Of a stretch of DNA of 33,113 nucleotides, positions 1 to 6,572 are shown piece by piece; position 1 is the first letter of the stretch; every line of letters begins with the position of its first letter. A model generated the notes under the pieces. The model saw only the letters and a program-made list of their open reading frames with translations. It made no database searches and had not been told where the DNA came from. The DNA is from Nostoc favosum CHAB5714 (GTDB taxonomy: Bacteria > Cyanobacteriota > Cyanobacteriia > Cyanobacteriales > Nostocaceae): the NCBI RefSeq assembly GCF_020829495.1, contig NZ_JAIVFQ010000075.1, positions 1 to 33,113 of the forward strand, in the 5' to 3' direction. The position numbers and the translations under genes are program-made.

Positions 1-40
1 ATGATTTCTAAGTTAGTCACCCTCATGGTCATTCAGTTGT

Positions 41-57
41 CAAGGTTCAGAACCTTG
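41..57. repeat. short perfect inverted repeat
   Basis: CAAGGTT and AACCTTG are separated by CAG, giving a 7-bp hairpin 35 bases past the stop of the minus-strand gene that ends at 92. It has no T-run on either side, so it is a weak candidate for a 3' end structure of that transcript rather than a clear terminator. Confidence 0.4.
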
Positions 58-91
58 CGGCTAATCCTTCAAAACCTTTTGGGCTTGATTT

Positions 92-499
92 CTAGCCAAC
101 GAATCGCACGAAAACCGTGTTTTCGTCGCCAGCATTAGCGACAATAATCAGTGGTTTGGAAAAATCTTGGATTAATGAGGCAGCTAAAAGGAAGCTTTTG
201 GCGAAATTCGTTTCAATACCAGTTCTGACGACATAAAGTTCATCGGCACTGATAACAATATCCAGCTTTAAATTGTCCTTGCCTTTGAACTCTTTAGTGG
301 TCAATCGCAGTTCTGACAAGTACCCAGTTAACGCTCTTTGGGGAACTGGGGTTTTCTTCTCTTGGTTGATATTAAACTTGTACCAAACGTAAGATTCGCC
401 ATCTACTTCCCCCTGATTAACATATAAATAGATGGGTTCGGGAGGGTTGCATAAACCTAGTTTAATTTCAGCAGTCATGTTTTTTGTGGAGTATGCCAT
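92..499 (-). CDS. hypothetical protein, 135 aa
   Basis: The product is not recognised. It is a soluble protein with no signal peptide or membrane segment. The N-terminal half is rich in predicted beta structure (an IYLYVN stretch, then YVWYKFNI), and it ends in a beta-like VFVRFVG tail. The ATG at 499 is chosen because the first 20 residues look coding and a GAGA element lies about 11 bases upstream. It is the last gene of a minus-strand run of small genes starting at 1795 and is separated from the preceding gene by a long leader hairpin (538-576), so it may also have its own transcript control. It is probably a cyanobacterial plasmid-type protein. Function cannot be assigned. Confidence 0.6.
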   Translation of the reverse strand: MAYSTKNMTAEIKLGLCNPPEPIYLYVNQGEVDGESYVWYKFNINQEKKTPVPQRALTGYLSELRLTTKEFKGKDNLKLDIVISADELYVVRTGIETNFAKSFLLAASLIQDFSKPLIIVANAGDENTVFVRFVG

Positions 500-537
500 A
501 ATAAAGTTTCTCTAGCGAGAATTCATTTCCATAGGTG

Positions 538-582
538 GCAATTGCCTGAACAAACAGCACTCATTCAGGCGATTGCTTTTTT
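538..582 (-). promoter_or_regulatory. 5'-leader hairpin ahead of the 135-aa gene
   Basis: GCAATTGCCTGAA (538-550) pairs with TTCAGGCGATTGC (564-576): a 13-bp stem with one G/A mismatch that becomes a G-U pair in RNA, and a 13-base loop. On the plus strand it is followed by TTTTTT, so it would work as a terminator for plus-strand transcription. On the coding (minus) strand it is an A-run followed by a hairpin in the leader of the gene starting at 499. The same arrangement appears before the genes starting at 1795, 20314 and 21313. Confidence 0.65.
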
Positions 583-583
583 A

Positions 584-973
584 CTAAGCAGAAGGTTGCT
601 GATTACGTTCTAGTTCCCATTGCAAATAAGTGAGCGCAGTTTGAGCATCAGCAATGTTTAAATCTGGGCTATATCCCAAGTCCAGCAGTTTTCTGTAGTC
701 TTGATGTGTAACAATCTCGGCTATCAGGGTTTGGGCTTGTTCAACTAACTGGTGGAGATGCGGATTAGACATTTCTATGCCCAGCCTGGAACATAAATCT
801 TCCGCTTTCACACCAAGAGTTCCTGGCTCAATCTCGGTTTCTAACTCTTCAAGTAGTGATTGAAAATTTGGGTGTTCATCGTTAATTTCAATCTCAATCA
901 AATCTGCACTCTTTGTAACGACAGTTGCCCAATCTGGGAGAGTCGCTGAAATGGTTTTAGCGTAAAGTTTCAT
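584..973 (-). CDS. hypothetical protein, 129 aa
   Basis: The reading frame is open further upstream to 1177, but the ATG at 973 is preceded by AGAGGA at 8-base spacing and starts a more protein-like sequence (MKLYAKTISATLPDW), so this start is preferred. The product is acidic (runs such as EELETEIEPG) and mostly helical in its second half, with no recognised domain, signal peptide or membrane segment. It lies 25 bases after the stop of the 67-aa gene, in the same minus-strand operon. Function is unknown. Confidence 0.6.
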   Translation of the reverse strand: MKLYAKTISATLPDWATVVTKSADLIEIEINDEHPNFQSLLEELETEIEPGTLGVKAEDLCSRLGIEMSNPHLHQLVEQAQTLIAEIVTHQDYRKLLDLGYSPDLNIADAQTALTYLQWELERNQQPSA

Positions 974-998
974 GATTGTGTCCTCTGGGATTAATAAC

Positions 999-1202
999 CT
1001 AAAAATCCTCGGCAATCTCCAACAAAAAGCCGCGTCCCGTGTTCTGTACTTGCACCAGTTCTTTATCCAACAGTGTTTGAATAACTGAATCGGAAAATTG
1101 CAATTGCAGACGATGTAGAGGTACACAACCGCCGCAAAGCTGAAGTGAACGCAGCAAATGATTGGCTCTACGGTCAAAGCTGTGGTTTGCTTCTTTAGCC
1201 AT
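999..1202 (-). CDS. hypothetical small protein, 67 aa, possibly winged-helix-like
   Basis: The ATG at 1202 overlaps the end of the upstream gene by 8 bases, which suggests translational coupling. The region LHRLQLQFSDSVIQTLLDK followed by ELVQVQNTGRGFLLEI has the helix-helix-beta-beta pattern of a small winged-helix DNA-binding fold; this is a structural guess, not a family match. The ATG frame is compatible with its neighbours and leaves little intergenic space, which supports it being real. It could be a regulator of the same small operon. Confidence 0.5.
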   Translation of the reverse strand: MAKEANHSFDRRANHLLRSLQLCGGCVPLHRLQLQFSDSVIQTLLDKELVQVQNTGRGFLLEIAEDF

Positions 1203-1524
1203 TGGTGCTACCTCCGCCTAATGCGCCTAACTGTTGTTGCCGGATTGCTATTTGCTGTTGGTAAAACTCAATCTCTGCGCGTATCTGTGAGAATAATTCC
1301 TGTGGGGAAAGGGGTTGAATTTGAGACTCCTGAAAGTGAAACAATTCGTCAGAGTTTTTATTAGGCATCAGCGCATAACGCCAACCACCACCGAATTGTT
1401 CAGCCAGTTCTGTACCATTTGGGTAGTATTGAAGTCCCAGAATGATGCCATCTTTAGTACGCTGATCCAAAGCAAAGCGAGGGTAGTCCCAGTGTTTGGG
1501 AATGGATAGCGTAATATTCGTCAT
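1195..1524 (-). CDS. hypothetical protein, 109 aa
   Basis: A TTG two codons upstream (1530) is also in frame, but the ATG at 1524 gives the natural start MTNITLSIPKHWDYPRF. The protein has an aromatic/proline-rich N-terminal half with a GGGWRYALMP segment and a Gln-rich helical C-terminal part (IEFYQQQIAIRQQQ) ending in a Gly-rich tail. No family is recognised. Its first 71 bases lie inside the 3' end of the preceding gene in another frame, an unusually long overlap explained by the truncation of that gene. Confidence 0.6.
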   Translation of the reverse strand: MTNITLSIPKHWDYPRFALDQRTKDGIILGLQYYPNGTELAEQFGGGWRYALMPNKNSDELFHFQESQIQPLSPQELFSQIRAEIEFYQQQIAIRQQQLGALGGGSTNG

Positions 1525-1795
1525 GGTCAAACGAGATTTCTACTATTCTCAATTGCTCCAAGGCAACAGCTTGGGCTTGGGTAGTAATGTAGTCGTCGAG
1601 TTCGGTTTGGGCTGTGGCTTGTTCGTCGGTGATTTTCTGAGCTTGGGCTGACTGATGAGCGAGAATTGCGTCTACCCAAGTGTCAGCCGCTCTCTTGTCG
1701 CCTGTGGGTGTTATGCCGAGTTCTGCGGCGATTCTTTTGAGGCGCGGGAGGGTGTAGTTGGAGAGGGCTTGCGGTGTATATTGCGGATGTGTCAT
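1454..1795 (-). CDS. hypothetical protein with SAP/Rho-N-like N-terminus, 3'-truncated copy, 113 aa
   Basis: The ATG at 1795 is chosen over an upstream in-frame start because it lies 9 bases after an AAGGAA element and begins the coherent sequence MTHPQYTPQALSNYTLPRLK. Residues 10-45 (LPRLKRIAAELGITP...RAADTWVDAIL) resemble the short helix-turn-helix of SAP or Rho-N type domains. The segment VEISFDHDEYYA near residue 100 matches VEISFEDHEFYA in the plus-strand gene at 21313. There, the following sequence (GQKLVARITHDDD...) continues a domain that here is replaced by about 18 unrelated residues reading over the start of the next gene. The gene therefore looks 3'-truncated. It leads the minus-strand operon and has a leader hairpin. 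Confidence 0.6.
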   Translation of the reverse strand: MTHPQYTPQALSNYTLPRLKRIAAELGITPTGDKRAADTWVDAILAHQSAQAQKITDEQATAQTELDDYITTQAQAVALEQLRIVEISFDHDEYYAIHSQTLGLPSLCFGSAY

Positions 1796-1821
1796 GATAA
1801 AGTTTCCTTGAATAGAAGGGC

Positions 1822-1867
1822 AAAGGGCGATCGCTTCCAATTTGCGAGAGAGGGGTGATTGCCTTTT
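1822..1867 (-). promoter_or_regulatory. imperfect 5'-leader hairpin ahead of the gene at 1795
   Basis: AAAGGGCGATCGC (1822-1834) can pair imperfectly with GTGATTGCCTTTT (1855-1867) across a 20-base loop. On the minus strand it lies between the promoter at 1879-1908 and the start codon at 1795. Its layout (A-rich, HIP1-like stem, then the ribosome-binding site) parallels the leaders at 538, 20351 and 21247. Confidence 0.45.
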
Positions 1868-1878
1868 GTTATGTCATT

Positions 1879-1978
1879 AATATAGCAAGGTCGCTATATA
1901 TTTGTCAATTTTGCTATAAAAAATTTAACCCTGCTATATTAGGAGGGTAAAGCATAAGTCAACACTGATCTGGCTATA
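1879..1978. promoter_or_regulatory. divergent promoters with 20-bp-phased GCTATA operator array
   Basis: GCTATA starts at 1893, 1913, 1933 and 1973, an exact 20-bp pitch with a degenerate copy (GCATAA) near 1952. An inverted TATAGC at 1881 makes a perfect ATATAGC/GCTATAT palindrome (1880-1899). On the minus strand TTGACA (1908-1903), an 18-bp spacer and TATATT (1884-1879) form a good sigma-70 promoter for the operon starting at 1795. On the plus strand TTGCTA (1911-1916), 18 bp and TATATT (1935-1940) form a promoter for the XRE gene at 2000. The repeats overlap both sets of promoter boxes, as expected for an autoregulated repressor bound to one face of the helix. The binding protein is inferred. 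Confidence 0.7.
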
Positions 1979-1999
1979 AAAGCATTAGTGGAGGAAACT

Positions 2000-2416
2000 A
2001 TGAGAGTAAGGACAAGAATAAAAGACTCTCAAAAAATGATTCGTTGGCGGCTTAGGATATTAATGGCGGAAAAGAAAATCAGCAACAAGGAGCTTGCTGA
2101 GCTTTCGGGTATTCACCCGACCTCTATCTCAAAACTTAAAAATGCCGATGAAATTGAACAGATCAGTGGGAGAGTTCTAAACAGTTTGTGCAATGGCTTG
2201 ACAAAGGCATATCAAGCCACAGGCGATAACCGCGTCATTACACCTGGAGATTTGTTTGACTATACTTTTGATCATGACGGCGATCCTACAACTGCTGAGA
2301 TTGAGTCAACGGTGGCAGAAAAAGCCGACAATGGACAGCAACTACCTAGTTCTGGTAAATCAGCTAAGACTAGCGCTCAAATAGTATGGTTAACGCCTAA
2401 CAAGGAGGCATCATAA
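2000..2416 (+). CDS. XRE-family helix-turn-helix transcriptional regulator, 138 aa
   Basis: The ATG at 2000 has GGAGG five bases upstream; an in-frame GTG at 1988 lacks this spacing. Residues about 15-75 form a Cro/C1-type HTH: RWRLRILMAEKKISNKELAE, then LSGIHPTSISKL as turn and recognition helix, then GRVLNSLCNGL. After that comes an acidic, low-complexity tail. It would bind operator DNA as a dimer. The phased GCTATA array directly upstream covers both its own promoter and the divergent one, so it is the natural candidate for autorepression and for control of the minus-strand operon. The stop is two bases before the next ATG at 2419. Confidence 0.85.
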   Translation: MRVRTRIKDSQKMIRWRLRILMAEKKISNKELAELSGIHPTSISKLKNADEIEQISGRVLNSLCNGLTKAYQATGDNRVITPGDLFDYTFDHDGDPTTAEIESTVAEKADNGQQLPSSGKSAKTSAQIVWLTPNKEAS

Positions 2417-2418
2417 GT

Positions 2419-2631
2419 ATGTTTACTCCTGACCAAATCAACCTATCAGCATTGGCATCACTTCCCTTAGAACATCGAAAAGCTTTACCTGAATGTTCTG
2501 GCATCTACTTTGTTATCGATGGTCAAGGAATGAATGGCACTAAGAAAAGCTATTCGCTATACACCATAACCATTACAAGCATTAATAGAATGAAGCAGTG
2601 GACAGAGATATGCGATCGCTATTTTTTGTAG
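2419..2631 (+). pseudogene. GIY-YIG nuclease family protein, N-terminal remnant
   Basis: The first 38 residues (through ALPECSGIYFVIDGQGM) match the start of cyanobacterial GIY-YIG proteins, with the GIY element near residue 27. The YIG half, the catalytic Arg and the Glu are missing: after about 2535 the sequence turns into unrelated residues and stops at 2631. The ATG lies two bases after the XRE stop and about 10 bases after GGAGG, so it was once the second gene of that operon. The 3' part was probably lost when insertion sequences entered (IS701-like remnant at 2700, ISAs1-type element at 2972). Confidence 0.65.
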
Positions 2632-2699
2632 TGCTGTGAAATGGAGGCGGTAACGGTGCAGGGTTGTCCAAAAAATTTTTAGCGGGACTTAAACAAAAA

Positions 2700-2971
2700 T
2701 TAAGCCCAAATGTAGCCCAAACTAGCGATATTCGCGGCAAATACGTCACGATTATGGGTCAACCAATCAAAAAAACGATAAGACATAGCCGTTCTAAAGG
2801 CATCTATTGCTTCAGTAAAAGTGTTCAAAGGTTTAGAAGCCCACCTTCGTCTCAAACCCCCAGTCATCTGATGCCAAAGAATAAAAGTATAGGCACAAAA
2901 AACCAAGGTAAAATGTCGGAGTAGACTTCTTTTATCCCGGACTTGATATTCTTTTAGTCCTAGCCAACCCC
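2700..2971 (-). pseudogene. IS701-like transposase, C-terminal fragment
   Basis: Read on the minus strand from the edge of the ISAs1 element, the open frame gives about 89 residues, with LGLKEYQVRDKRSLLRH at the start, then FCAYTFILWHQMTGG, then a terminal region AFRTAMSYRFFDWLTHNRDV and an ALGYIWA-type tail (here SLGYIWA). This pattern is typical of the C-terminus of DDE transposases assigned to IS701 in cyanobacteria. The rest of the gene is absent on the far side of the ISAs1 element, so this is a dead remnant cut by the later insertion. A plus-strand frame across the same bases is its antisense and is not counted as a gene. Confidence 0.6.
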
Positions 2972-4154
2972 CAGGGCTATTTCATTCTAAATGTAGACGC
3001 GATATGGTAAAATTCAGCGCCAGATCTACTTCTTGCATCTAATACCGTGTCTGAAATCGAAATTATCAAAGCTTTTGCAGGCCTAGAAGACCCCCGTCGC
3101 CGCGCCGGACAGAGACATAATCTACCTTTATGTCTGGCACTGTTCACATTGGCGATCGCAGCAGGGAATAAAGGATTTTTAGCAATTGGAGACTGGATTT
3201 CAAGCTACCGTGAGCCGTTGATTGACCTTTTTCAACCCAAAAAAAATAGACTACCTTCTTATAGCACTGTGCGTCGTGCCTTATTACACGTAGATTACGA
3301 AGATTATTCCGTGTGTCTGAGCAAATTCTTTAATGTACAACCAAATACTGGAGAAACTGTTGGGTTAGATGGCAAAGTCCTCAAAGGTTCATATCAGATT
3401 GAAAATGATAACCCTAACTCCGATTCGCATCCAGCGATTATGTTAGTTAGTTCTTATATTGTTGAGCGAGGCTTAATTTTAGAGCCATTTCAAGTCGATG
3501 CCAAAACTAATGATCTTATTGCTTTACCTGAGTTGATTTCAAAACTGGCTCTCAAAGGAGTTGTTTTTGCTTTTGATGCTATTAATACCCAAAAAAAACT
3601 TGTGAGTTGATTATAAACAGTGGAAATGATTATGTTGCCGCCTTAAAAGGCAATCAATCTAATCTTTTCATTGATGTCAAAACAAATTTTACACCGGAAT
3701 TCACTTATGAGCAGATAAATAAAGGACATGGTCGAATCGAAAAGCGTCATGTCAGTATTTGTCAAAATCTTGATGGTATTCGTCTTTGGCCTGGGCTTAC
3801 CACTTTGATTCAAGTCAAATCAGAGCGTCAGGTTTTCACACACAATGTGATTGAAGTAACTAATGAAACCCGTTATTATATTTCATCTTTAAGTGAAACG
3901 GCGCAAGCCTTTGCTGAACGTATCAGAGGATATTGGGGTGTTGAGAATAAAGTCCACTATGTTCGAGACGTTACTCAAGGTGAAGATAAATCTAGAATTC
4001 GCACTACTCCTCTTCCTCAAAATTTTGCGCTCGCTCGCAATTTTACACTCAATTTATACCGCGACCAGATGTTTAAAAATATGGCACAAGCGCAACGACT
4101 ATGCTCTTTTGGTTTAGACACACTCAAACAACTTTATAGAATGAAATAGCCCTG
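2972..4154 (+). mobile_element. ISAs1-family insertion sequence, 1,183 bp
   Basis: CAGGGCTATTTCATTCTA at 2972-2989 is repeated exactly inverted at 4137-4154, giving 18-bp perfect terminal inverted repeats around one ISAs1-type transposase. No target duplication is visible: the 11 bases before the left end (tagccaacccc) do not match those after the right end (agatttagttc). One flank was therefore probably rearranged or deleted after insertion. It sits directly on the edge of an IS701-like remnant. Confidence 0.88.
3047..4149 (+). CDS. ISAs1-family DDE transposase, -1 frameshift on an A8 run
   Basis: The two frames 3047-3610 and about 3598-4149 join into one transposase of about 367 aa, the usual length for ISAs1 (H-repeat-associated) proteins. 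The first frame contains GLEDPRRRAGQRHNL and the DDE Asp in VGLDGKVLKG, then VFAFDAINTQKK. The second continues with TCELIINSGNDYVAALKGNQ, RIEKRH and the GYWGVENKVHYVRDVT region with the catalytic Glu. The break lies at CAAAAAAAACTT (A8, 3591-3598): a -1 slip gives QKKTCELI and restores the family sequence. Either slippage makes the full protein or one A was lost from A9. The GTG at 3047 is the start. Confidence 0.82.
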
Positions 4155-4213
4155 AGATTTAGTTCTGTTTAGATTTTCTTTACAAATCAGTTCTTAGAAA
4201 ACATTTGAACATC

Positions 4214-4759
4214 ATGATGATCGAACTGCTGCTAAAAAATAGTTTTTGGTTATCACAGCTACAATCCTCAGATGCGATCGCGTATGTTGAGCATCTCAAC
4301 GATCCGACTATTCACCAGACAACTGAAAATATTCCCTACCCTTACACCAAAGAACACGCACTACATTGGATTCAACGCCATACAAACATCACTAATCAAT
4401 ACGGAAAACCACATCTATTAGCAATCCGCAATCCCCAAGGGCAACTGATTGGCTCAATCGGTATTGGTGAAATTGATGAGAGACATCCTCATGTTGCCGA
4501 GCTTGGTTACTGGCTTGCCTCCTCGTATTGGGGACAGGGAATCATGACACAAACCGTTCAGGTTTTCCTCCACTATGCTTTCATAGAACTCAGTTTACTT
4601 CGTCTTTGGACACGAGTATTTGAGTTTAATTGGGGATCGCGTCGAGTTTTAGAGAAGAATGGCTTTAAGCTAGAAGGCATTCAACGTCAGCACTTATACC
4701 GTGACGGCAAGTTGATTGATGATTATTTATATGGATTACTGAAAACAGATTTAAGCTGA
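4214..4759 (+). CDS. GNAT-family N-acetyltransferase (RimJ/RimL-like), 181 aa
   Basis: The protein is of normal length for the RimJ/RimL-type acetyltransferases, which transfer acetyl from acetyl-CoA to an amino group. Visible family features are GSIGIGEI as the central beta strand, ELGYWLASSYWGQGIMTQTV as the acetyl-CoA-binding motif A (Q/R-x-x-G-x-G replaced by YWGQGIMT), and LWTRVFEFNWGSRRVLEKNGF as motif B. The substrate cannot be told. An in-frame TTG at 4205 exists, but the ATG at 4214 (or the next ATG at 4217) is more likely. It lies 60 bases past the ISAs1 right end, and its stop abuts the decayed DUF488 copy, so it may have come in with a rearrangement. Confidence 0.85.
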   Translation: MMIELLLKNSFWLSQLQSSDAIAYVEHLNDPTIHQTTENIPYPYTKEHALHWIQRHTNITNQYGKPHLLAIRNPQGQLIGSIGIGEIDERHPHVAELGYWLASSYWGQGIMTQTVQVFLHYAFIELSLLRLWTRVFEFNWGSRRVLEKNGFKLEGIQRQHLYRDGKLIDDYLYGLLKTDLS

Positions 4760-4769
4760 TCAGCATAAG

Positions 4770-5111
4770 TGCCACCTGATCAATCTCTGGCAAGGGCGAT
4801 ATGCCATTGGGCAGAAATCCCCCATCTTCAAGGGAACACAACAAGGTAATATCTGCACAAGAAAAGCTGCTGCTTCCGTACCCAAAGCTTAATCAGCTGC
4901 TGCCGCTCCTGAAGAACCAGCAGAAACCAACGCTCGTACTCTTTTTTCAGCTTCGGTATCCTGAGCTGATGCTTTCCACCACTTCAGAAGTTCAGGAGTG
5001 GGAGCAAACAGAGGCAGGTGCTTACCCTTCCAATTTTGGGGAGGATACAGGGAGATTGAGATGCTTTCGCCTCGGATGAGAGCCACGATAGAATGAGGTG
5101 TACACTGTCAT
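4770..5111 (-). pseudogene. DUF488-domain protein, frameshifted and truncated copy
   Basis: This is a decayed relative of the intact minus-strand gene at 10386-11009. The start MTVYTSFYRG lies at 5111 in an ATGA overlap with the DUF1392 stop, exactly as in the intact copy. An extra base around 5085 (TCTC for GAA) shifts the frame; the following ISISLYPPQNWKGKHLPLF and TPELLKWWKASAQDT segments match the paralog almost residue for residue. Further shifts follow, but QLIKLWVRKQ and a DITLLC-like stretch can still be followed to about 4770, where the GNAT gene begins. The C-terminal third is absent. Confidence 0.75.
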
Positions 5112-5578
5112 AATCGTACCCGCTCCAAGTCATAGTCACTCACCCGCGTGATGGAATCTCTAGAGGTAAAAACCTCGTCACCCTTTTCCGATATAGTAGG
5201 GGAGATCCATTCGATGCAGTAGAACCAGGAATCGTTAATCAGTTGAATACCTTGGACTATGCGGATCGGCGGCCCATCTAGTGACAACCGAAACTCGACT
5301 AACTCACCCAAGCCAAACACAGGTTTTTCTTGGGGCAGCGATCGCAAATTACCTGTACCAATAAGTTCACTACCCCAAACAGTAATATTGTCATTGCAAG
5401 TATTGATTTCGTATTTCCAGCCTTGCAGCGACCATTCGACACCACAGCAGTAACCAAATGCTTTGACTCTCTTGACGTACACCCGTTCAAGCAAACTTAC
5501 TAGCAACGGCGGGATTGGTTGACCCCAAGGTGGGGAGATGTACCAGCACTGTTCTAAGTCGTGGACAAGGTTAGTCAT
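5108..5578 (-). CDS. DUF1392 family protein (copy A), 156 aa
   Basis: The open frame is intact and aligns without gaps to the second copy at 11006-11476, with 32 differences in 156 residues by eye (about 79% identity). Shared blocks are CWYISPPW, IPPLLVSLLERVYVK, ELIGTGNL, LGELVEFR and DGPPIRIVQGIQLI. DUF1392 is a cyanobacterial family of unknown function, common on Nostoc plasmids. The start at 5578 overlaps the stop of a methyltransferase remnant by ATGA, and the 3' end overlaps the DUF488 remnant start in the same way. Both neighbours are broken, so expression would depend on another promoter. Confidence 0.78.
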   Translation of the reverse strand: MTNLVHDLEQCWYISPPWGQPIPPLLVSLLERVYVKRVKAFGYCCGVEWSLQGWKYEINTCNDNITVWGSELIGTGNLRSLPQEKPVFGLGELVEFRLSLDGPPIRIVQGIQLINDSWFYCIEWISPTISEKGDEVFTSRDSITRVSDYDLERVRL

Positions 5579-5687
5579 AGTTTTGCTCCTTTCAAAATAC
5601 TTTGTGCTGACATGAATAATTGAGTTGCAAAACTGGGAGGTACGGAATAGCCGATAATTGACCCCGCTGTAGCAGTTTCGTTGGGGA
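5575..5687 (-). pseudogene. C5 DNA methyltransferase, C-terminal remnant
   Basis: About 37 codons on the minus strand match the end of the intact methyltransferase at 11473: GSIIGYSVPPSF-like codons, then QLFMSAQSILKGAK and a TGA that overlaps the DUF1392 ATG. DNA similarity to the intact copy stops abruptly near 5687, at the bases corresponding to TTGGGGAA. This marks the edge of the duplicated block; the rest of the methyltransferase is missing. Confidence 0.7.
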
Positions 5688-5696
5688 ATAATGCAG

Positions 5697-5753
5697 ATAT
5701 AGTATTTGAACCAAGTAGTGCTAATGTACTATATAGCTAGTAATATAGTATTT
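5697..5753. promoter_or_regulatory. ATATAGTA direct and inverted repeats upstream of dinB remnant
   Basis: ATATAGTATTT occurs at 5697-5707 and again at 5743-5753, with the inverted form TACTATAT at 5727-5734 between them. The set lies 50-105 bases before the dinB GTG and looks like an operator or promoter region. The core resembles, but is not identical to, the GCTATA units at 1893-1978. No SOS-type box was recognised. Confidence 0.4.
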
Positions 5754-5802
5754 TATTAAGCGCCAGTTAGCCTAACTTTCTAATGCTTCACTCTGCTTCC
5801 AA

Positions 5803-6495
5803 GTGAGAAAAATAGTTCACGTAGATATGGATGCTTTTTACGCATCGGTAGAGCAGAGGGACAACCCTAGCTACCGAGGGAAACCGTTAGTAGTCGGTGG
5901 TAGTCCGAATCAGCGAGGTGTGGTTGCAGCAGCTAGTTATGAAGCTCGTAAGTTTGGTATTCATTCCGCGATGCCGTCAGTAACAGCAATTGCCAAATGC
6001 CCTGGGCTTATCTTTGTCAGACCAAGATTCGACGTTTACCGAGAGATTTCCGCAGCAATCCACGCTATCTTTAAACGCTACAGTGATTTAGTGGAAGGGG
6101 TTGCGCTAGACGAAGCATACCTGGATGTTACTGAAAACAAGCAGAATATCACCTATGCTTCTACTATTGCAAGATATATTAAAACTGCGATTTTCCAGGA
6201 AACTCAGTTGACAGCAACCGCAGGCGTGTCGATTAACAAGTTTCTTGCAAAAATGGCATTAGGGCAGAATAAACCCAATGGATTAACAGTGATTTTACCG
6301 GAGGATGCGATTGCCTTTGTAGAACAGCTACCGATTGAAAAGTTTCACGGGATTGGAGAAGTTACAGCAGCGAAGATGCATTCGCTGGGGATTCATACTG
6401 GTGCAGATTTGAAGGAGCGATCGCTGACTGAGTTAACAGACAACAGCAAGATTTACCTGACAGCAACAACTGAGAATACAAGATCAGCAAATTAA
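5803..6495 (+). pseudogene. dinB: DNA polymerase IV (Y family), C-terminally truncated
   Basis: Residues 1-210 are a clear DinB: KIVHVDMDAFYASVEQRDNP with the first catalytic Asp, the AASYEARKFGIHSAMP block, EGVALDEAYLDVT with the catalytic DE pair, the AGVSINKFLAKMA palm motif, and FHGIGEVTAAKMHSLGI of the thumb helix-hairpin-helix. Translesion polymerases of this type are about 350 residues long. Here the sequence leaves the family near residue 210 (base 6435), ends with about 20 unrelated residues, and lacks the little-finger domain that holds the primer-template and sliding clamp. The start is GTG. It is probably inactive in replication, though the palm is intact. Confidence 0.85.
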
Positions 6496-6572
6496 ACAAC
6501 AGCAACAATTCAGATTACAACCAAGTATATTAAAAAAGATATTTCCTTTCAAAACCTGCTTGAGTGATACGA

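Noticed and set aside
1158..1509. Short plus-strand frames over the small minus-strand operon
   Set aside because: The minus-strand genes here are coupled by overlaps and have coherent proteins; the plus-strand frames are their shadows.
2664..2924. Plus-strand frame of 86 codons
   Set aside because: It is antisense to a recognisable IS701-like transposase C-terminus on the minus strand and has no protein-like pattern of its own.
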